From an uncultured Microbacterium sp. (lineage in GTDB: Bacteria; Actinomycetota; Actinomycetes; Actinomycetales; Microbacteriaceae): a DNA stretch of 64,000 nucleotides. Location: the NCBI RefSeq assembly GCF_947489255.1, contig NZ_CANLCY010000004.1, positions 496,001 to 560,000 on the forward strand, written 5' to 3'. The position numbers and the translations under genes were made by a program. Numbering within the stretch: position 1 is the stretch's first letter; the number at the start of each line of letters is the position of its first letter. A model generated the notes under the pieces. That model was not told the origin of the DNA. It saw only the letters and a list, made by a program, of their open reading frames with translations, and made no database searches. Positions 55,036-64,000 of this stretch are shown here, one piece after another.

Positions 55036-56109
55036 GTGACGACTTACCTCCTCGCCGGCGGCGGCACCGCCGGGCACGTGAACCCCCTGCTCGCGGTCGC
55101 CGACGGCCTGCGCGCGCGCGACGCGGACGCCGACGTCCTCGTGCTCGGTACCCGCGAGGGCCTCGAGTCGCGCTTGGTCCCGCTCCGCGGATACGAGCTG
55201 CTCACCATCGCGAAGGTCCCGTTCCCGCGGCGTCCCGACCGCGCCGCGGCGGTCTTCCCCGCTCGCTTCCTGCGCGCGGTCGCCGACGTGCGGCGTCTGA
55301 TCCGCGGGCGCGGCGTCGACGCGGTGGTCGGCTTCGGCGGCTACGCGGCGGCGCCGGCGTACATCGCCGCGCGCCGCGAGCGGGTGCCGTTCATCGTGCA
55401 CGAGGCCAACGCCAAGCCGGGCCTCGCCAACGTGCTGGGCGCCCGCGCGGCGGCCGGAGTGGGCGTCGCCTTCGCCGGGACGCCGCTGCGCGGGGCGCGG
55501 GAGGTCGGGATGCCGTTGCGCCGCGAGGTCGTCGAGCTCGACGCCTCCGCCCTCCGGGCCGAGGCGGCCGCGCACTTCGGTCTCGCCGCCGACCGTCCGA
55601 CGCTGCTCGTCTTCGGCGGCTCCCTCGGCGCTCTGCGGCTCAACACCGCGTTCGAGGGCGCGTGGCGCGACGTGCTCGACGCCGGATGGCAGCTGCTCCA
55701 CGTGACCGGACAAAACTCCGACATGCCCGACCCGGGTGCCGAGGGCTACGCCGTGGTCCGGTACGTCGACCGGATGGACCTCGCCTTCGCCCTCGCCGAT
55801 TTCGTCGTGTCGCGCTCGGGCGCCGCCACCGTCAGCGAGATCAACGCGCTCGGCATCCCCGCCGTGTACGTGCCCTATGCCGTCGGCAACGGCGAGCAGA
55901 GCCTGAACGCCGCCGCCTCCGTCCGTGCCGGCGCGGCGCTGCTCATCCCCGACGCGGAGTTCACCCCCGACCGGGTGCGCGCCGAGGTCGTCCCGTTGCT
56001 CACCGACGACGGGCGTCGCACCGCGATGCGCGACGCGGCCGCGCGCACCGGCATCCGCACGGGTACCGAGAACGTCATCGCGATGATCGACGAGGCCCTG
56101 GCCCGCTGA
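55036..56109 (+). CDS. murG: UDP-GlcNAc:lipid I N-acetylglucosaminyltransferase MurG
   Basis: A 357-residue GT28 enzyme converting lipid I to lipid II at the inner membrane face. The N-terminus is LLAGGGTAGHVNPLLAVA; AVVGFGGYAAAPAYIAA, PFIVHEANAKPGLAN, LVFGGSLGALRLN and the UDP-GlcNAc site SRSGAATVSEINALGIPAVYVPY with NGEQSLNA follow. Leaderless-type start. Confidence 0.94.
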   Translation: MTTYLLAGGGTAGHVNPLLAVADGLRARDADADVLVLGTREGLESRLVPLRGYELLTIAKVPFPRRPDRAAAVFPARFLRAVADVRRLIRGRGVDAVVGFGGYAAAPAYIAARRERVPFIVHEANAKPGLANVLGARAAAGVGVAFAGTPLRGAREVGMPLRREVVELDASALRAEAAAHFGLAADRPTLLVFGGSLGALRLNTAFEGAWRDVLDAGWQLLHVTGQNSDMPDPGAEGYAVVRYVDRMDLAFALADFVVSRSGAATVSEINALGIPAVYVPYAVGNGEQSLNAAASVRAGAALLIPDAEFTPDRVRAEVVPLLTDDGRRTAMRDAAARTGIRTGTENVIAMIDEALAR

Positions 56110-56253
56110 GCCCCCGTCGCGACGCGGCGGGGCCGAGGGGGATGCCGTTCGTGCCGGGCACGTCCTCGCCGGCGGGTGCCGATCGCGAAGCCCCGCGCCC
56201 GCCAGCGCGGCGGAGGCGTTGCGCAGGATCGGCGACGTAAACTCACTCACGCC

Positions 56254-57660
56254 ATGATCAGACCCGACCTGAGCCTCCCCATCCCCGAGACCATCACCTC
56301 CGCGCACTTCATCGGCGTGGGGGGATCGGGCATGTCCGGCCTCGCCCGTATGTTCCTCGACCGCGGGATCCGAGTCTCCGGCTCCGACCGGGCCGACAGC
56401 GCCGCCCTGCGCGACCTCGCCGCCCGCGGCGCGACCGTCCATGTGGGTCACGACGCCGCCCACCTGGGCGATGCCGACACGGTCGTGCACACCGGGGCGA
56501 TCTGGCCCGAGAACCCCGAGTTCGTCACCGCCAAGCAGCGGGGACTGCACGTGATCCACCGCTCTCAGGCGCTGCACTGGCTGATCGGCGGGCGCCGCCT
56601 CGTCTCGGTCGCCGGAGCCCACGGCAAGACCACGTCCACCGGCATGATCGTCACCGCCCTGCGCGCGCTCGAACTCGACCCGACGTTCGTCAACGGCGGC
56701 GTCATCGCCGATCTCGGCGCCTCGAGCGGCACCGGCTCCGACGACCTCGTCGTCATCGAGGCCGATGAGTCCGACGGGACCTTCGAGTTGTACGACACCT
56801 CCGTCGCCCTCATCACCAACGTCGACCCCGACCACCTCGACCACTACGGCTCGCGCGACGCGTTCGACGCCGCGTTCGCCCGTTTCGCGGATGCCGCGAG
56901 CGAGGCCGTGGTCATCTCGGCCGACGATCCCGGAGCCCGCGCGGTCCGCGAGCGCATCACGCACGCGAACGTCGTGACCTTCGGCGAGGACGAGAGCGCC
57001 GACGTGCGGCTCAGCGGCATCCGGACCGAGGGCCCCGTCGCCTTCACGCTGACCGCGGGCGAGGAGAGCGTCGAGGTGCGTCTGCGCGTTCCGGGCGCCC
57101 ACAACGCCGTCAACGCCGCGGGCGCCGTCGCGGTGCTGCGCGTTCTCGGTCATGCGCTCGCCGACGCGGCGCGCGCCGTGGAGGGCTTCGGCGGCACGGT
57201 GCGACGCTTCGAGCTGCACGGCGTCGAGCACGGCGTGAGCGTCTACGACGATTACGCGCACCACCCGACCGAGGTGGCGGCCGCCCTGTCGGCCGCGCGC
57301 ACGGTCGTGGGGGAGGGGCGCCTGATCGCGATCCAGCAGCCGCACACCTACTCGCGCACGCAGGAGATGTTCCGCGAGTTCGCCGAGGTGCTCGAGTCGC
57401 ACGCCGACCACACCGTCATGCTCGACGTGTACGGCGCGCGCGAGGATCCCGTGCCCGGGGTGACGGGGGAGCTCGTCAGCGGTGCCTTCGCCGACCCTTC
57501 GCACGTGCACTACGTGCCCGACTGGCAGGCCGCCGCCGACTACACCGCCGAGATCGCCCGCCCCGGCGACTACGTCATCACCCTCGGTTGCGGCAACGTC
57601 TACCAGATCATCCCGCAGGTGCTTCAGGCCCTGTCCCGCGCCGAGGCGCCGGCGGTCTGA
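56254..57660 (+). CDS. murC: UDP-N-acetylmuramate:L-alanine ligase MurC
   Basis: A 468-residue Mur ligase adding the first L-Ala. It has [21 protein letters not shown], the ATP loop [26 protein letters not shown] and the C-terminal [23 protein letters not shown]. An ATG at 56254 precedes it; TAAACT at 56238-56243 may start a very short leader. The 144 bp after murG hold nothing else identified. Confidence 0.94.
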   Translation: MIRPDLSLPIPETITSAHFIGVGGSGMSGLARMFLDRGIRVSGSDRADSAALRDLAARGATVHVGHDAAHLGDADTVVHTGAIWPENPEFVTAKQRGLHVIHRSQALHWLIGGRRLVSVAGAHGKTTSTGMIVTALRALELDPTFVNGGVIADLGASSGTGSDDLVVIEADESDGTFELYDTSVALITNVDPDHLDHYGSRDAFDAAFARFADAASEAVVISADDPGARAVRERITHANVVTFGEDESADVRLSGIRTEGPVAFTLTAGEESVEVRLRVPGAHNAVNAAGAVAVLRVLGHALADAARAVEGFGGTVRRFELHGVEHGVSVYDDYAHHPTEVAAALSAARTVVGEGRLIAIQQPHTYSRTQEMFREFAEVLESHADHTVMLDVYGAREDPVPGVTGELVSGAFADPSHVHYVPDWQAAADYTAEIARPGDYVITLGCGNVYQIIPQVLQALSRAEAPAV

Positions 57661-57662
57661 AC

Positions 57663-58691
57663 GTGCGTCGGCCCTCGCCCCTGCCTCCGCCCCCGGAGTC
57701 CGAGCGCGCCGCGGCGAGAGCCCGGAGCGAGCGCTCGTCCGCGACGGAGTCGCGCGAGGGCGTCCGCGACGAGCGGCGGGACTCCACCACCGGCGACGAC
57801 CGGCGCGCACCCGAGGCGCGGCATCCCGCGTCCGAGACCGCCCCGGTCCTCCCGCTCGTCCGCGCCGCCGACGCCTCGACGGCCCGGGAGCCGCTCGCCC
57901 CCGAACGATCGGCGGCGGATGCCGAGGGTGCGAGTCTGCGCGACGTGTGGCGGGCCTCGCGTGCTCGACGCCGAGCCCTGTCGGCCGAGGTCAAGCGCTT
58001 CACCGTGCGCCAGCGTCGTCGCCGGCGCGTGTGGATCGGCGTGGGCGCGGCCTTCCTCGTCATGGTGCTCGGCACCGCCGGAGCGGCCTACAGCCCGCTG
58101 TTCGCGGTGGAGCGCATCGACGTCGTCGGCACCTCGCAGCTCGACCCGGCCGCGGTCGCCGACGCTCTGAGCGCCCAGGTCGGAACGCCGCTGGCGATGG
58201 TCGACGACAGCGCGGTGAAGGCCGCGCTGGTGCGCTTCCCCCTCGTGGAGTCGTACACGCTCGAGGCCCGACCGCCGCACGACCTGGTCGTGAACGTGGT
58301 CGAGCGCACGCCCATCGGCGCCCTGCAGACACCGGCCGGTTTCACCGTGGTGGATGCCGCCGGCGTCGCGCTGTCGACCACCCCCGACGCCCCGGCGGGG
58401 CAGCCCCTGCTCGAGATCGACGGCGGCACCGCGTCGGCGGCCTTCCACGCGGCCGGTCGCGTCATGCGCGCCCTGCCCGACGCGGTGCGCGCGCAGGTCA
58501 CCGGCGTGACGGCATCCACTCCGGACGACGTCACGCTCACCCTCGGCGCGACGGGGTCGCGCGTGGTGTGGGGCAGCGCCGACCGGTCGGCCGAGAAGGC
58601 GATCGTGCTCGACCGTCTGATGACGCAGAGCCCGCCCGATCGCGCCAAGGAGTACGACGTCACCTCGCCCGAGGCGGGCGTCGTCCGCTGA
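57663..58691 (+). CDS. ftsQ: division protein FtsQ/DivIB
   Basis: A 342-residue bitopic divisome protein. It has a long charged cytoplasmic tail (1-120, many Arg, Glu and Ser), a membrane helix at about 122-143, a POTRA domain starting FAVERIDVVGTSQLDPAAV (about 147-215) and a beta domain. It links early and late division proteins, and typically regulates FtsI/FtsW. GTG start 2 bp after the murC stop. Confidence 0.9.
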   Translation: MRRPSPLPPPPESERAAARARSERSSATESREGVRDERRDSTTGDDRRAPEARHPASETAPVLPLVRAADASTAREPLAPERSAADAEGASLRDVWRASRARRRALSAEVKRFTVRQRRRRRVWIGVGAAFLVMVLGTAGAAYSPLFAVERIDVVGTSQLDPAAVADALSAQVGTPLAMVDDSAVKAALVRFPLVESYTLEARPPHDLVVNVVERTPIGALQTPAGFTVVDAAGVALSTTPDAPAGQPLLEIDGGTASAAFHAAGRVMRALPDAVRAQVTGVTASTPDDVTLTLGATGSRVVWGSADRSAEKAIVLDRLMTQSPPDRAKEYDVTSPEAGVVR

Positions 58692-58765
58692 TCTCGAAGG
58701 CGATCGTCCGACACTCCGCGTGTCGAGCGAGCCGTGTCGGTTCGGCGACCTACCTTCGGACTAAG

Positions 58766-58813
58766 GAATTGCATACCGGGCAATTCTTTAACCCTCAACA
58801 TGAGGTTTAGAGT
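58766..58813 (+). promoter_or_regulatory. ftsZ promoter region with two adjacent dyads
   Basis: A perfect dyad GAATTGC..GCAATTC (58766-58786, 7-nt spacer) is followed at once by CCTCA..TGAGG (about 58791-58807), then by TAGAGT (58808-58813) as -10. The second dyad fills the spacer position typical of MerR-type operators, so FtsR is a candidate binder. ftsZ follows with GGAGG. Confidence 0.6.
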
Positions 58814-58842
58814 TTCGGGTTCGGGGACAAATGGAGGCCGGC

Positions 58843-60030
58843 ATGAGCCACAACCAGAACTACCTCGCCGTGATCAAGGTCGTCGGTGTGGGCGGGGGCG
58901 GCGTCAATGCCGTCAACCGCATGATCGAGCTCGGCCTGCGCGGCGTGGAGTTCATCGCGATCAACACCGACGCGCAGGCGCTGCTCATGAGCGACGCCGA
59001 CGTCAAGCTCGACGTGGGCCGCGAGCTCACGCGCGGCCTGGGCGCCGGTGCGGATCCCGAGGTGGGCCGTCGTGCCGCCGAGGATCACGCCGAAGAGATC
59101 GAGGAGGCCCTTCGCGGGGCCGACATGGTCTTCGTGACAGCGGGTGAGGGCGGCGGTACGGGCACCGGTGGCGCCCCGGTCGTGGCCAAGATCGCCAAGT
59201 CGATCGGCGCGCTGACGATCGGTGTCGTCACCAAGCCCTTCTCCTTCGAGGGTCGCCGTCGCCAGAGCCAGGCCGAGGCGGGCGTCGGGCGCCTGAAGGA
59301 AGAGGTCGACACCCTCATCGTCGTCCCCAACGACCGCCTGCTCGAGATCAGCGACCGCGGCATCTCGATGATCGAGGCCTTCGCCACGGCCGACCAGGTG
59401 CTGCTCGCCGGTGTCCAGGGCATCACCGACCTCATCACCACCCCGGGTCTGATCAACCTCGACTTCGCCGACGTCAAGTCGGTGATGCAGGGCGCCGGCT
59501 CCGCGCTCATGGGCATCGGTTCCTCGCGGGGAGCCGACCGCGCGATCAAGGCGGCCGAGCTCGCCGTGGAGTCGCCGCTGCTCGAAGCCTCGATCGAGGG
59601 CGCCCACGGCGTGCTCCTGTCGATCCAGGGCGGATCGAACCTCGGAATCTTCGAGATCAACGACGCCGCGCAGCTGGTGAAGGAGGCCGCGCACCCCGAG
59701 GCCAACATCATCTTCGGTACGGTCATCGACGACACCCTCGGCGACGAGGTGCGCGTCACGGTCATCGCAGCCGGCTTCGACGGGGGAGAGCCCTCCCTGC
59801 GCATCGACGCCGTCGGCGCGCAGCGTCCGGCCTCGGCGCCGGTGGTGCCGGTGATCCCCGCCGACGACGTGGCTCGCGACCTCGACGCCGCGGAGGAGCA
59901 GAAGGCCGCCACGGAGCGCGCTCCCGAGCGTCGCCCCGAGCCCGCGCCCGTCACCGCGCGCGTGCCCGAGACCTCGTACGACAACGGCTACGCCGACGAC
60001 GACCTCGACGTGCCCGACTTCCTGAAGTAA
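58843..60030 (+). CDS. ftsZ: cell division GTPase FtsZ
   Basis: A 395-residue tubulin homologue that forms the Z ring. It has the GTPase loop [12 protein letters not shown] at 101-112, the T7 loop [11 protein letters not shown], and a variable linker leading to the C-terminal peptide [10 protein letters not shown] that binds SepF and other partners. I chose ATG 58843 with GGAGG 5 nt upstream, not ATG 58831, where the usual N-terminus [13 protein letters not shown] begins. Confidence 0.97.
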   Translation: MSHNQNYLAVIKVVGVGGGGVNAVNRMIELGLRGVEFIAINTDAQALLMSDADVKLDVGRELTRGLGAGADPEVGRRAAEDHAEEIEEALRGADMVFVTAGEGGGTGTGGAPVVAKIAKSIGALTIGVVTKPFSFEGRRRQSQAEAGVGRLKEEVDTLIVVPNDRLLEISDRGISMIEAFATADQVLLAGVQGITDLITTPGLINLDFADVKSVMQGAGSALMGIGSSRGADRAIKAAELAVESPLLEASIEGAHGVLLSIQGGSNLGIFEINDAAQLVKEAAHPEANIIFGTVIDDTLGDEVRVTVIAAGFDGGEPSLRIDAVGAQRPASAPVVPVIPADDVARDLDAAEEQKAATERAPERRPEPAPVTARVPETSYDNGYADDDLDVPDFLK

Positions 60031-60064
60031 GCACCACCCGAGTACGCACGAACTCTCCGACGAA

Positions 60065-60092
60065 AGCGGGTCCGGTCTCCACCGGGCCCGCT
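60065..60092 (+). terminator. hairpin between ftsZ and yggS
   Basis: Arms AGCGGGTCCGGT and ACCGGGCCCGCT around 4 nt, followed by CTCGTCGTCG. Likely a partial terminator. Confidence 0.55.
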
Positions 60093-60112
60093 CTCGTCGT
60101 CGAAGGAGCAGC

Positions 60113-60796
60113 ATGGACACCGCTCTCGCCGATCGGCTCGCCGCCGTCGACGCGCGCATTCAGGATGCCGCCCGCTCCGCGGGCCGCGATCCCGCCGGCA
60201 TCACCCGCATCGTGGTGACGAAATTCCACCCGGCGTCCCTCGTGATCGATCTGCACGCCTTGGGGGTGCGCGACGTGGGCGAGAACCGGCAGCAGGAGCT
60301 CACCGCCAAGCGCGCAGAGCTCGATGGCATCCGGGATCTGACCTGGCATTTCATCGGTCAGGCGCAGACGAACAAGGCCCGCGCCGTGCGGGCGGCGGCC
60401 GATGCCGTGCACTCGGTCGATCGAGAGCGCATCGCCGACGCGCTCGATGCGGCGGGCGGCGACTCGCCGCTCGATGTCTTGCTGCAGGTGAATCTCACCG
60501 ACGACACCGGCCGCGGAGGCGTCGCCCCCGACGGGGTGGAGGCTCTCGCGACGCACGTCGCCGCTCTGCCGAGCCTTCGTCTGCGCGGGGTCATGGCGGT
60601 CGCTCCCCTGGACGAGGAGCCCGCGCGGGCCTTCGAGCGGCTCCGGCGTTCGGCCGATGCGGTCCGCGCCGTCGTCGCGGACGCCGTGTGGATCTCCGCG
60701 GGCATGACGGGCGATTTCCCCGAGGCGATCGCGATGGGCGCGACACACCTGCGGATCGGCTCCGCAATCACGGGTCCGAGGCCCGTGCGCGACTAG
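60113..60796 (+). CDS. yggS: YggS/PLPBP family pyridoxal phosphate-binding protein
   Basis: A 227-residue PLP-binding barrel protein that controls PLP and amino acid homeostasis; no catalytic activity is established. The PLP lysine is in IVVTKFHP (about residue 37). [15 protein letters not shown] and [28 protein letters not shown] match the family, though QAQTNK replaces the more usual HLQTNK. GAAGGAG upstream. The place between ftsZ and sepF is common in Gram-positive bacteria. Confidence 0.92.
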   Translation: MDTALADRLAAVDARIQDAARSAGRDPAGITRIVVTKFHPASLVIDLHALGVRDVGENRQQELTAKRAELDGIRDLTWHFIGQAQTNKARAVRAAADAVHSVDRERIADALDAAGGDSPLDVLLQVNLTDDTGRGGVAPDGVEALATHVAALPSLRLRGVMAVAPLDEEPARAFERLRRSADAVRAVVADAVWISAGMTGDFPEAIAMGATHLRIGSAITGPRPVRD

Positions 60797-60827
60797 CCTC
60801 GGACCAGACGATCGAACGGAGGATGCG

Positions 60828-61301
60828 ATGTCGAACCCGCTGAAGAAGACGATGGTGTACCTGGGCCTCGCCGACGAGGAAGAGACCTACGAGGAGACGG
60901 CGCCGCAGCCCATCGCGCGCAAGCAGACGGCACCCACCGCTGCTCCCCTCGAGAAGGCCGCTCCGGTGACCCCGCTGCACCGCCCCGCCGTGGTGCGCCA
61001 GCCGTCGGCCGGTCCGGTCAGCGAGATCCTCACGGTGCACCCCAAGCAGTACCGCGACGCCCAGACGATCGCGGAGAACTTCCGCGAGGGCATCCCGGTC
61101 ATCATCAACCTGTCGCAGATGAGCGACGCCGACGCGCGTCGCCTGATCGACTTCGCGAGCGGACTCTCGCTCGGGCTGTACGGCCGCATCGAGCGGGTGA
61201 CGAGCAAGGTCTTCCTGCTCTCGCCCGAGAACATCGCCGTGTCCGGCGACGGTGCGATCGCGCAGGCCGACCCCGAGGCTGCGCCGTTCGCGTCCCAGTA
61301 A
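60828..61301 (+). CDS. sepF: division protein SepF
   Basis: A 157-residue membrane-binding Z-ring anchor. N-terminal amphipathic segment [19 protein letters not shown], Pro/Ala linker, then the SepF fold ([44 protein letters not shown]). TAGCCT overlapping the yggS stop may give it its own promoter. GGAGG 5 nt before the ATG. Confidence 0.93.
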   Translation: MSNPLKKTMVYLGLADEEETYEETAPQPIARKQTAPTAAPLEKAAPVTPLHRPAVVRQPSAGPVSEILTVHPKQYRDAQTIAENFREGIPVIINLSQMSDADARRLIDFASGLSLGLYGRIERVTSKVFLLSPENIAVSGDGAIAQADPEAAPFASQ

Positions 61302-61307
61302 GCGATC

Positions 61308-61610
61308 GTGGCCGTCCTGAGCCTGGTCGGCTCCATCCTCAGCGCGCTGCTGTTCATCTACATCGTGCTGCTGCTCGCGCGCCTCGTGCTCGAGTACATC
61401 CCCATGTTCAATAGGGAGTGGCGCCCGCGCGGTGCCACGCTCGTGTTGGCTGAAATCGTCTACACCGTGACGGATCCGCCCATCAAGCTGGTCCGCCGCA
61501 TCATCCCACCCCTGCGCATCGGGGGGATCGCGATCGATTTCGGATTCGCGATCGTCATGTTCGTCTGCTTCATGCTGCTGAGCGTGACGCGGTCCCTCGC
61601 GGCCGCGTGA
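61308..61610 (+). CDS. yggT: YggT family membrane protein
   Basis: A 100-residue protein with two membrane helices (about 5-30 and 75-97) and the family segment TDPPIKLVRRIIPPLRIGGIAIDFGFAI. GTG start 6 bp after sepF. Role in envelope or osmotic functions is unresolved. Confidence 0.88.
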   Translation: MAVLSLVGSILSALLFIYIVLLLARLVLEYIPMFNREWRPRGATLVLAEIVYTVTDPPIKLVRRIIPPLRIGGIAIDFGFAIVMFVCFMLLSVTRSLAAA

Positions 61611-61640
61611 GCGCCCGCCGCCGTCCTCTCGACAGTGCCC

Positions 61641-61671
61641 TTCGACACTGACGGAGGGCGGCGGCTATGCT
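61641..61671 (+). promoter_or_regulatory. promoter of divIVA
   Basis: TTCGAC (61641-61646) and TATGCT (61666-61671) with 19-bp spacing. Start would be near 61678, giving a leader of about 65 nt. A short CAGTG..CACTG dyad overlaps the -35 end. Confidence 0.45.
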
Positions 61672-61743
61672 GTTCCGAAGCGGTACGCCCCGGTGCGACA
61701 CCCCCAACAGTTCCGAATCAGAGCTCTCGAAAGAGGAAACACC

Positions 61744-62364
61744 ATGGCACTGACCCCCGATGACGTCGTCACCAAGCAGTTCCAGCACGTGCGCTTCAAG
61801 GAGGGCTTCGACCCCGACGAGGTCGACGACTTCCTCGACGAGATCGTCGTCGAGTGGCGCAAGACCATCGCCGAGAACGAGGAGCTGAAGGCCAAGCTCG
61901 CCGCGTTCGAGTCCGGTGAGGCCGCTCCGGCCACGGTCGCCGCTCCGGTGGCCGAGGAGCCCAAGGCCGAGGAGCCCGCTCCGGTCGAGACCCCCGCGCC
62001 GGCCCCCGCCGCCCCGGTGTCCTCCGACGCCGAGCCCGCCGCGCAGAGCGCCGGCATCATCGAGCTCGCGCAGCGTCTGCACGACGAGCACGTCGCAGAG
62101 GGCAAGGCCCAGCGCGACCAGCTCATCGGCGAGGCGCAGGCGCAGGCGGCATCCATCGTCGCCGAGGCCGAGCAGAAGGGCCGCGAGGAGCGCGCCCGTC
62201 TCGAGAAGGAGCGCGTGACGCTCGAGAGCCGCATCACCGAGCTGCGCAACTTCGAGCGCGACTACCGCTCGCAGCTGCGTTCGTACATCGAGGGTCAGCT
62301 CCGCGACCTCGACACCACCGCGTCGTCGTCGGGCTCCACGCCCGTGTCGGCGATCGGCCTGTAA
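61744..62364 (+). CDS. wag31: polar growth/septum scaffold DivIVA (Wag31)
   Basis: A 206-residue coiled-coil scaffold that marks poles and the septum. Conserved N-terminal membrane-binding domain MALTPDDVVTKQFQHVRFKEGFDPDEVDDFLDEIVVEW (1-60), an Ala/Pro/Glu-rich linker (70-115) and a C-terminal coiled coil (118-180). Start ATG 61744 with AAGAGGA upstream, not the frame opening at 61693. In mycobacteria, Wag31 is phosphorylated by PASTA-type kinases. Confidence 0.94.
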   Translation: MALTPDDVVTKQFQHVRFKEGFDPDEVDDFLDEIVVEWRKTIAENEELKAKLAAFESGEAAPATVAAPVAEEPKAEEPAPVETPAPAPAAPVSSDAEPAAQSAGIIELAQRLHDEHVAEGKAQRDQLIGEAQAQAASIVAEAEQKGREERARLEKERVTLESRITELRNFERDYRSQLRSYIEGQLRDLDTTASSSGSTPVSAIGL

Positions 62365-62377
62365 GTCGACAAACTCT

Positions 62378-62962
62378 TTGCGCAGTCGATCTCCTCTGCG
62401 ACCGGCGGCGGCCGGCATCGTCATCGCGATCCTCGCGGTGGTGGTGCTGGCCGCCGACCAGTTGGCGAAGACCGTCGCCATCGACAACCTCCCCGCGGAG
62501 CGCGTCGTGCCGGTGCTCGGTGACGCCCTACAGTTCTACCTCGTCCGAAACCCCGGCGCCGCGTTCTCGCTCGGCGAAGGGGTGACCTGGGTGTTCACGA
62601 TCGCCCTCGCGGTCGTGGCGGCCATCATCGTCTTCCTCGCCCTCCGCCGTGTGCGATCGCGCCTGTGGGCCGTGGTGCTCGGCCTGCTGCTGGGCGGGGT
62701 CCTCGGCAACCTCACCGACCGCCTGCTCCGCGAGCCGGGTTTCCCCGTCGGGCACGTCGTCGACTTCATCTCGACGCCGTGGATGATGCCGGCGATCTAC
62801 AACGTCGCCGACATCTTCATCGTGTCGATGATGATCTCCGTCGCGATCCTCGTGCTCTTCGGGCTCCGCCTCGACGGCACTCGTGAGACGCGCGCATCGC
62901 GCGCCGCCGAGGCGCAGGCCGCCGGTGACGTCGACGCGTCGTCCGATCCCGGCCCGCGCTGA
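62378..62962 (+). CDS. lspA: lipoprotein signal peptidase LspA
   Basis: A 194-residue aspartyl peptidase of the membrane cleaving lipoprotein signal peptides. Four helices; [11 protein letters not shown], catalytic Asp pair in GNLTDRL and YNVADIFI. The start is proposed at TTG 62378; no ATG or GTG lies before the first helix. The tail is hydrophilic. Confidence 0.9.
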   Translation: MRSRSPLRPAAAGIVIAILAVVVLAADQLAKTVAIDNLPAERVVPVLGDALQFYLVRNPGAAFSLGEGVTWVFTIALAVVAAIIVFLALRRVRSRLWAVVLGLLLGGVLGNLTDRLLREPGFPVGHVVDFISTPWMMPAIYNVADIFIVSMMISVAILVLFGLRLDGTRETRASRAAEAQAAGDVDASSDPGPR

Positions 62963-62963
62963 C

Positions 62964-63887
62964 ATGGACTCCCGCAGCCTCCCCGTCCCCGACGGGCTCG
63001 ACGGAACGCGCATCGACCAGGCTCTGGCCAAGATGCTCGGATTCTCCCGCACCTTCGCGGCCGAGGTGGCCGACGCCGGGGGCGTGAGCGTCGACGGCCG
63101 GACGGCCGGACGATCCGACCGCCTCCGTGCCGGTTCGTGGCTCACGGTGGAGTGGGAACCCAAACGCGAGCCCGAGATCGTGCCGGTCGCGGTTCCCGAT
63201 CTCGGCATCGTGCACGACGACGACGACATCGTCGTGGTCGACAAGCCCGCCGGGGTCGCGGCGCACCCGTCCCTCGGATGGGAGGGGCCGACCGTGCTCG
63301 GCGCCCTCGCCGCGGCGGGCTTCCGCATCGCCACGAGCGGTCCGGCCGAGCGACGCGGGATCGTGCACCGTCTCGACGCGGGGACGAGCGGTCTGATGGT
63401 CGTCGCGAAGACCGAACGCGCTTACACGCTGCTCAAGAGCGCGTTCAAAGAGCGCGAAGTGGACAAGATCTACCACGCGGTGGTCCAGGGGCATCCCGAT
63501 CCGCTCGCCGGGACCATCGACGCGCCCATCGGTCGCCACCCGCACCACTCGTGGAAGTTCGCCGTCACCCCCGACGGCAAGGACTCGGTCACCCATTACG
63601 AGACCCTCGAGGCCTTCCCCCGCGCGTCGCTGCTCGAGATCCATCTCGAGACCGGGCGCACGCACCAGATCCGCGTGCACATGGCCGCTCACCGGCATCC
63701 GTGCGCCGGCGACCCGCTCTACGGTGCCGACCCGACGCTCTCCGCGCGCCTGGGGCTCACCCGCCAGTGGCTGCACGCCCACCGGCTCGCCTTCACGCAT
63801 CCCGGCACGGGGGAGTGGGTCGAGTTCGAGTCGCCCTACCCGGCCGACCTGGCGCGGGCACTCGAGATCCTCGGCGACGGCGTCTGA
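62964..63887 (+). CDS. rluD: RluA-family 23S rRNA pseudouridine synthase (RluD type)
   Basis: A 307-residue pseudouridine synthase. An S4 domain (about 15-75) precedes the catalytic domain, with the active-site Asp in [19 protein letters not shown]; most members have HRLDKDTSG or [36 protein letters not shown] follows. ATG 1 bp after lspA; coupling likely. Confidence 0.9.
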   Translation: MDSRSLPVPDGLDGTRIDQALAKMLGFSRTFAAEVADAGGVSVDGRTAGRSDRLRAGSWLTVEWEPKREPEIVPVAVPDLGIVHDDDDIVVVDKPAGVAAHPSLGWEGPTVLGALAAAGFRIATSGPAERRGIVHRLDAGTSGLMVVAKTERAYTLLKSAFKEREVDKIYHAVVQGHPDPLAGTIDAPIGRHPHHSWKFAVTPDGKDSVTHYETLEAFPRASLLEIHLETGRTHQIRVHMAAHRHPCAGDPLYGADPTLSARLGLTRQWLHAHRLAFTHPGTGEWVEFESPYPADLARALEILGDGV

Positions 63888-64000
63888 TACCGCGCCGAGC
63901 GGGTCGGCGTCGCGTGCTGCGCGGTCGGTCGCAGGGGCCGATCCGGGACGGATGCCACGCGTGGCCCCGCTCGCCGACCCCTCCGCATGTCGCGGTCCGT
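63888..64000. other. end of the window, no gene recognised
   Basis: About 110 bp after rluD with no start, repeat or terminator that I could support, apart from one GGATGCC heptamer near 63950. Confidence 0.5.

Overview
The window is GC-rich actinobacterial chromosome, most likely Microbacteriaceae and probably Microbacterium or a close relative. The signs are very high third-position GC, many GTG/TTG starts, ATGA/GTGA stop-start overlaps, and at least eleven genes whose -10 hexamer (TAGACT, TAGGCT, TACGCT and similar) lies 6-7 nt before the start codon, so they should give leaderless mRNAs. Gene order around pknL and the division cluster matches other Actinobacteria. No tRNA, rRNA, CRISPR array, transposase or prophage was seen.

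Left part (1-22 kb) is accessory or mixed. The first 2.5 kb hold the start of a Wadjet-type anti-plasmid SMC system on the minus strand (jetA, jetB and the first 82 codons of jetC; jetD should lie outside the window). Next come a secreted four-repeat protein with a secreted subtilase, two related multi-membrane GT39-type glycosyltransferases about 8 kb apart, an Lrp regulator with a class III aminotransferase and an APC permease, a secreted GH5 glycoside hydrolase with a binding module, and a set of small housekeeping or uncharacterised genes (Mug glycosylase, DUF2809, DUF1905, prepilin peptidase, YihY, NAD(P)HX epimerase, amidotransferase, CYTH protein).

Middle part (22-38 kb) is central metabolism and cell-cycle signalling: copC and lpdA; the garA-ftsR-merR module flanked on both sides by 77-78 bp palindromic repeats; an orphan ParA divergent from pyruvate carboxylase; a very acidic ParA/MinD-like ATPase coupled to peptide deformylase; FadD15-type acyl-CoA ligase; ROK glucokinase; and a PlsC-type acyltransferase.

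Right part (38-64 kb) is a conserved actinobacterial block. It begins with aroG, a PASTA kinase, a LysM protein, an Rv2175c-type DNA-binding protein and a polyprenyl synthase, then DUF3040 and the division and cell-wall (dcw) cluster mraZ-rsmH-ftsL-ftsI-murF-mraY-murD-ftsW-murG-murC-ftsQ-ftsZ, followed by yggS-sepF-yggT-divIVA-lspA-rluD. murE is missing from its usual place between ftsI and murF. MraZ boxes precede mraZ, and two adjacent dyads lie over the ftsZ promoter.

Throughout the window the heptamer GGATGCC (or GGCATCC) is far more common than base composition predicts. It often uses the rare codons GAT and GCA and often forms the arms of intergenic hairpins.
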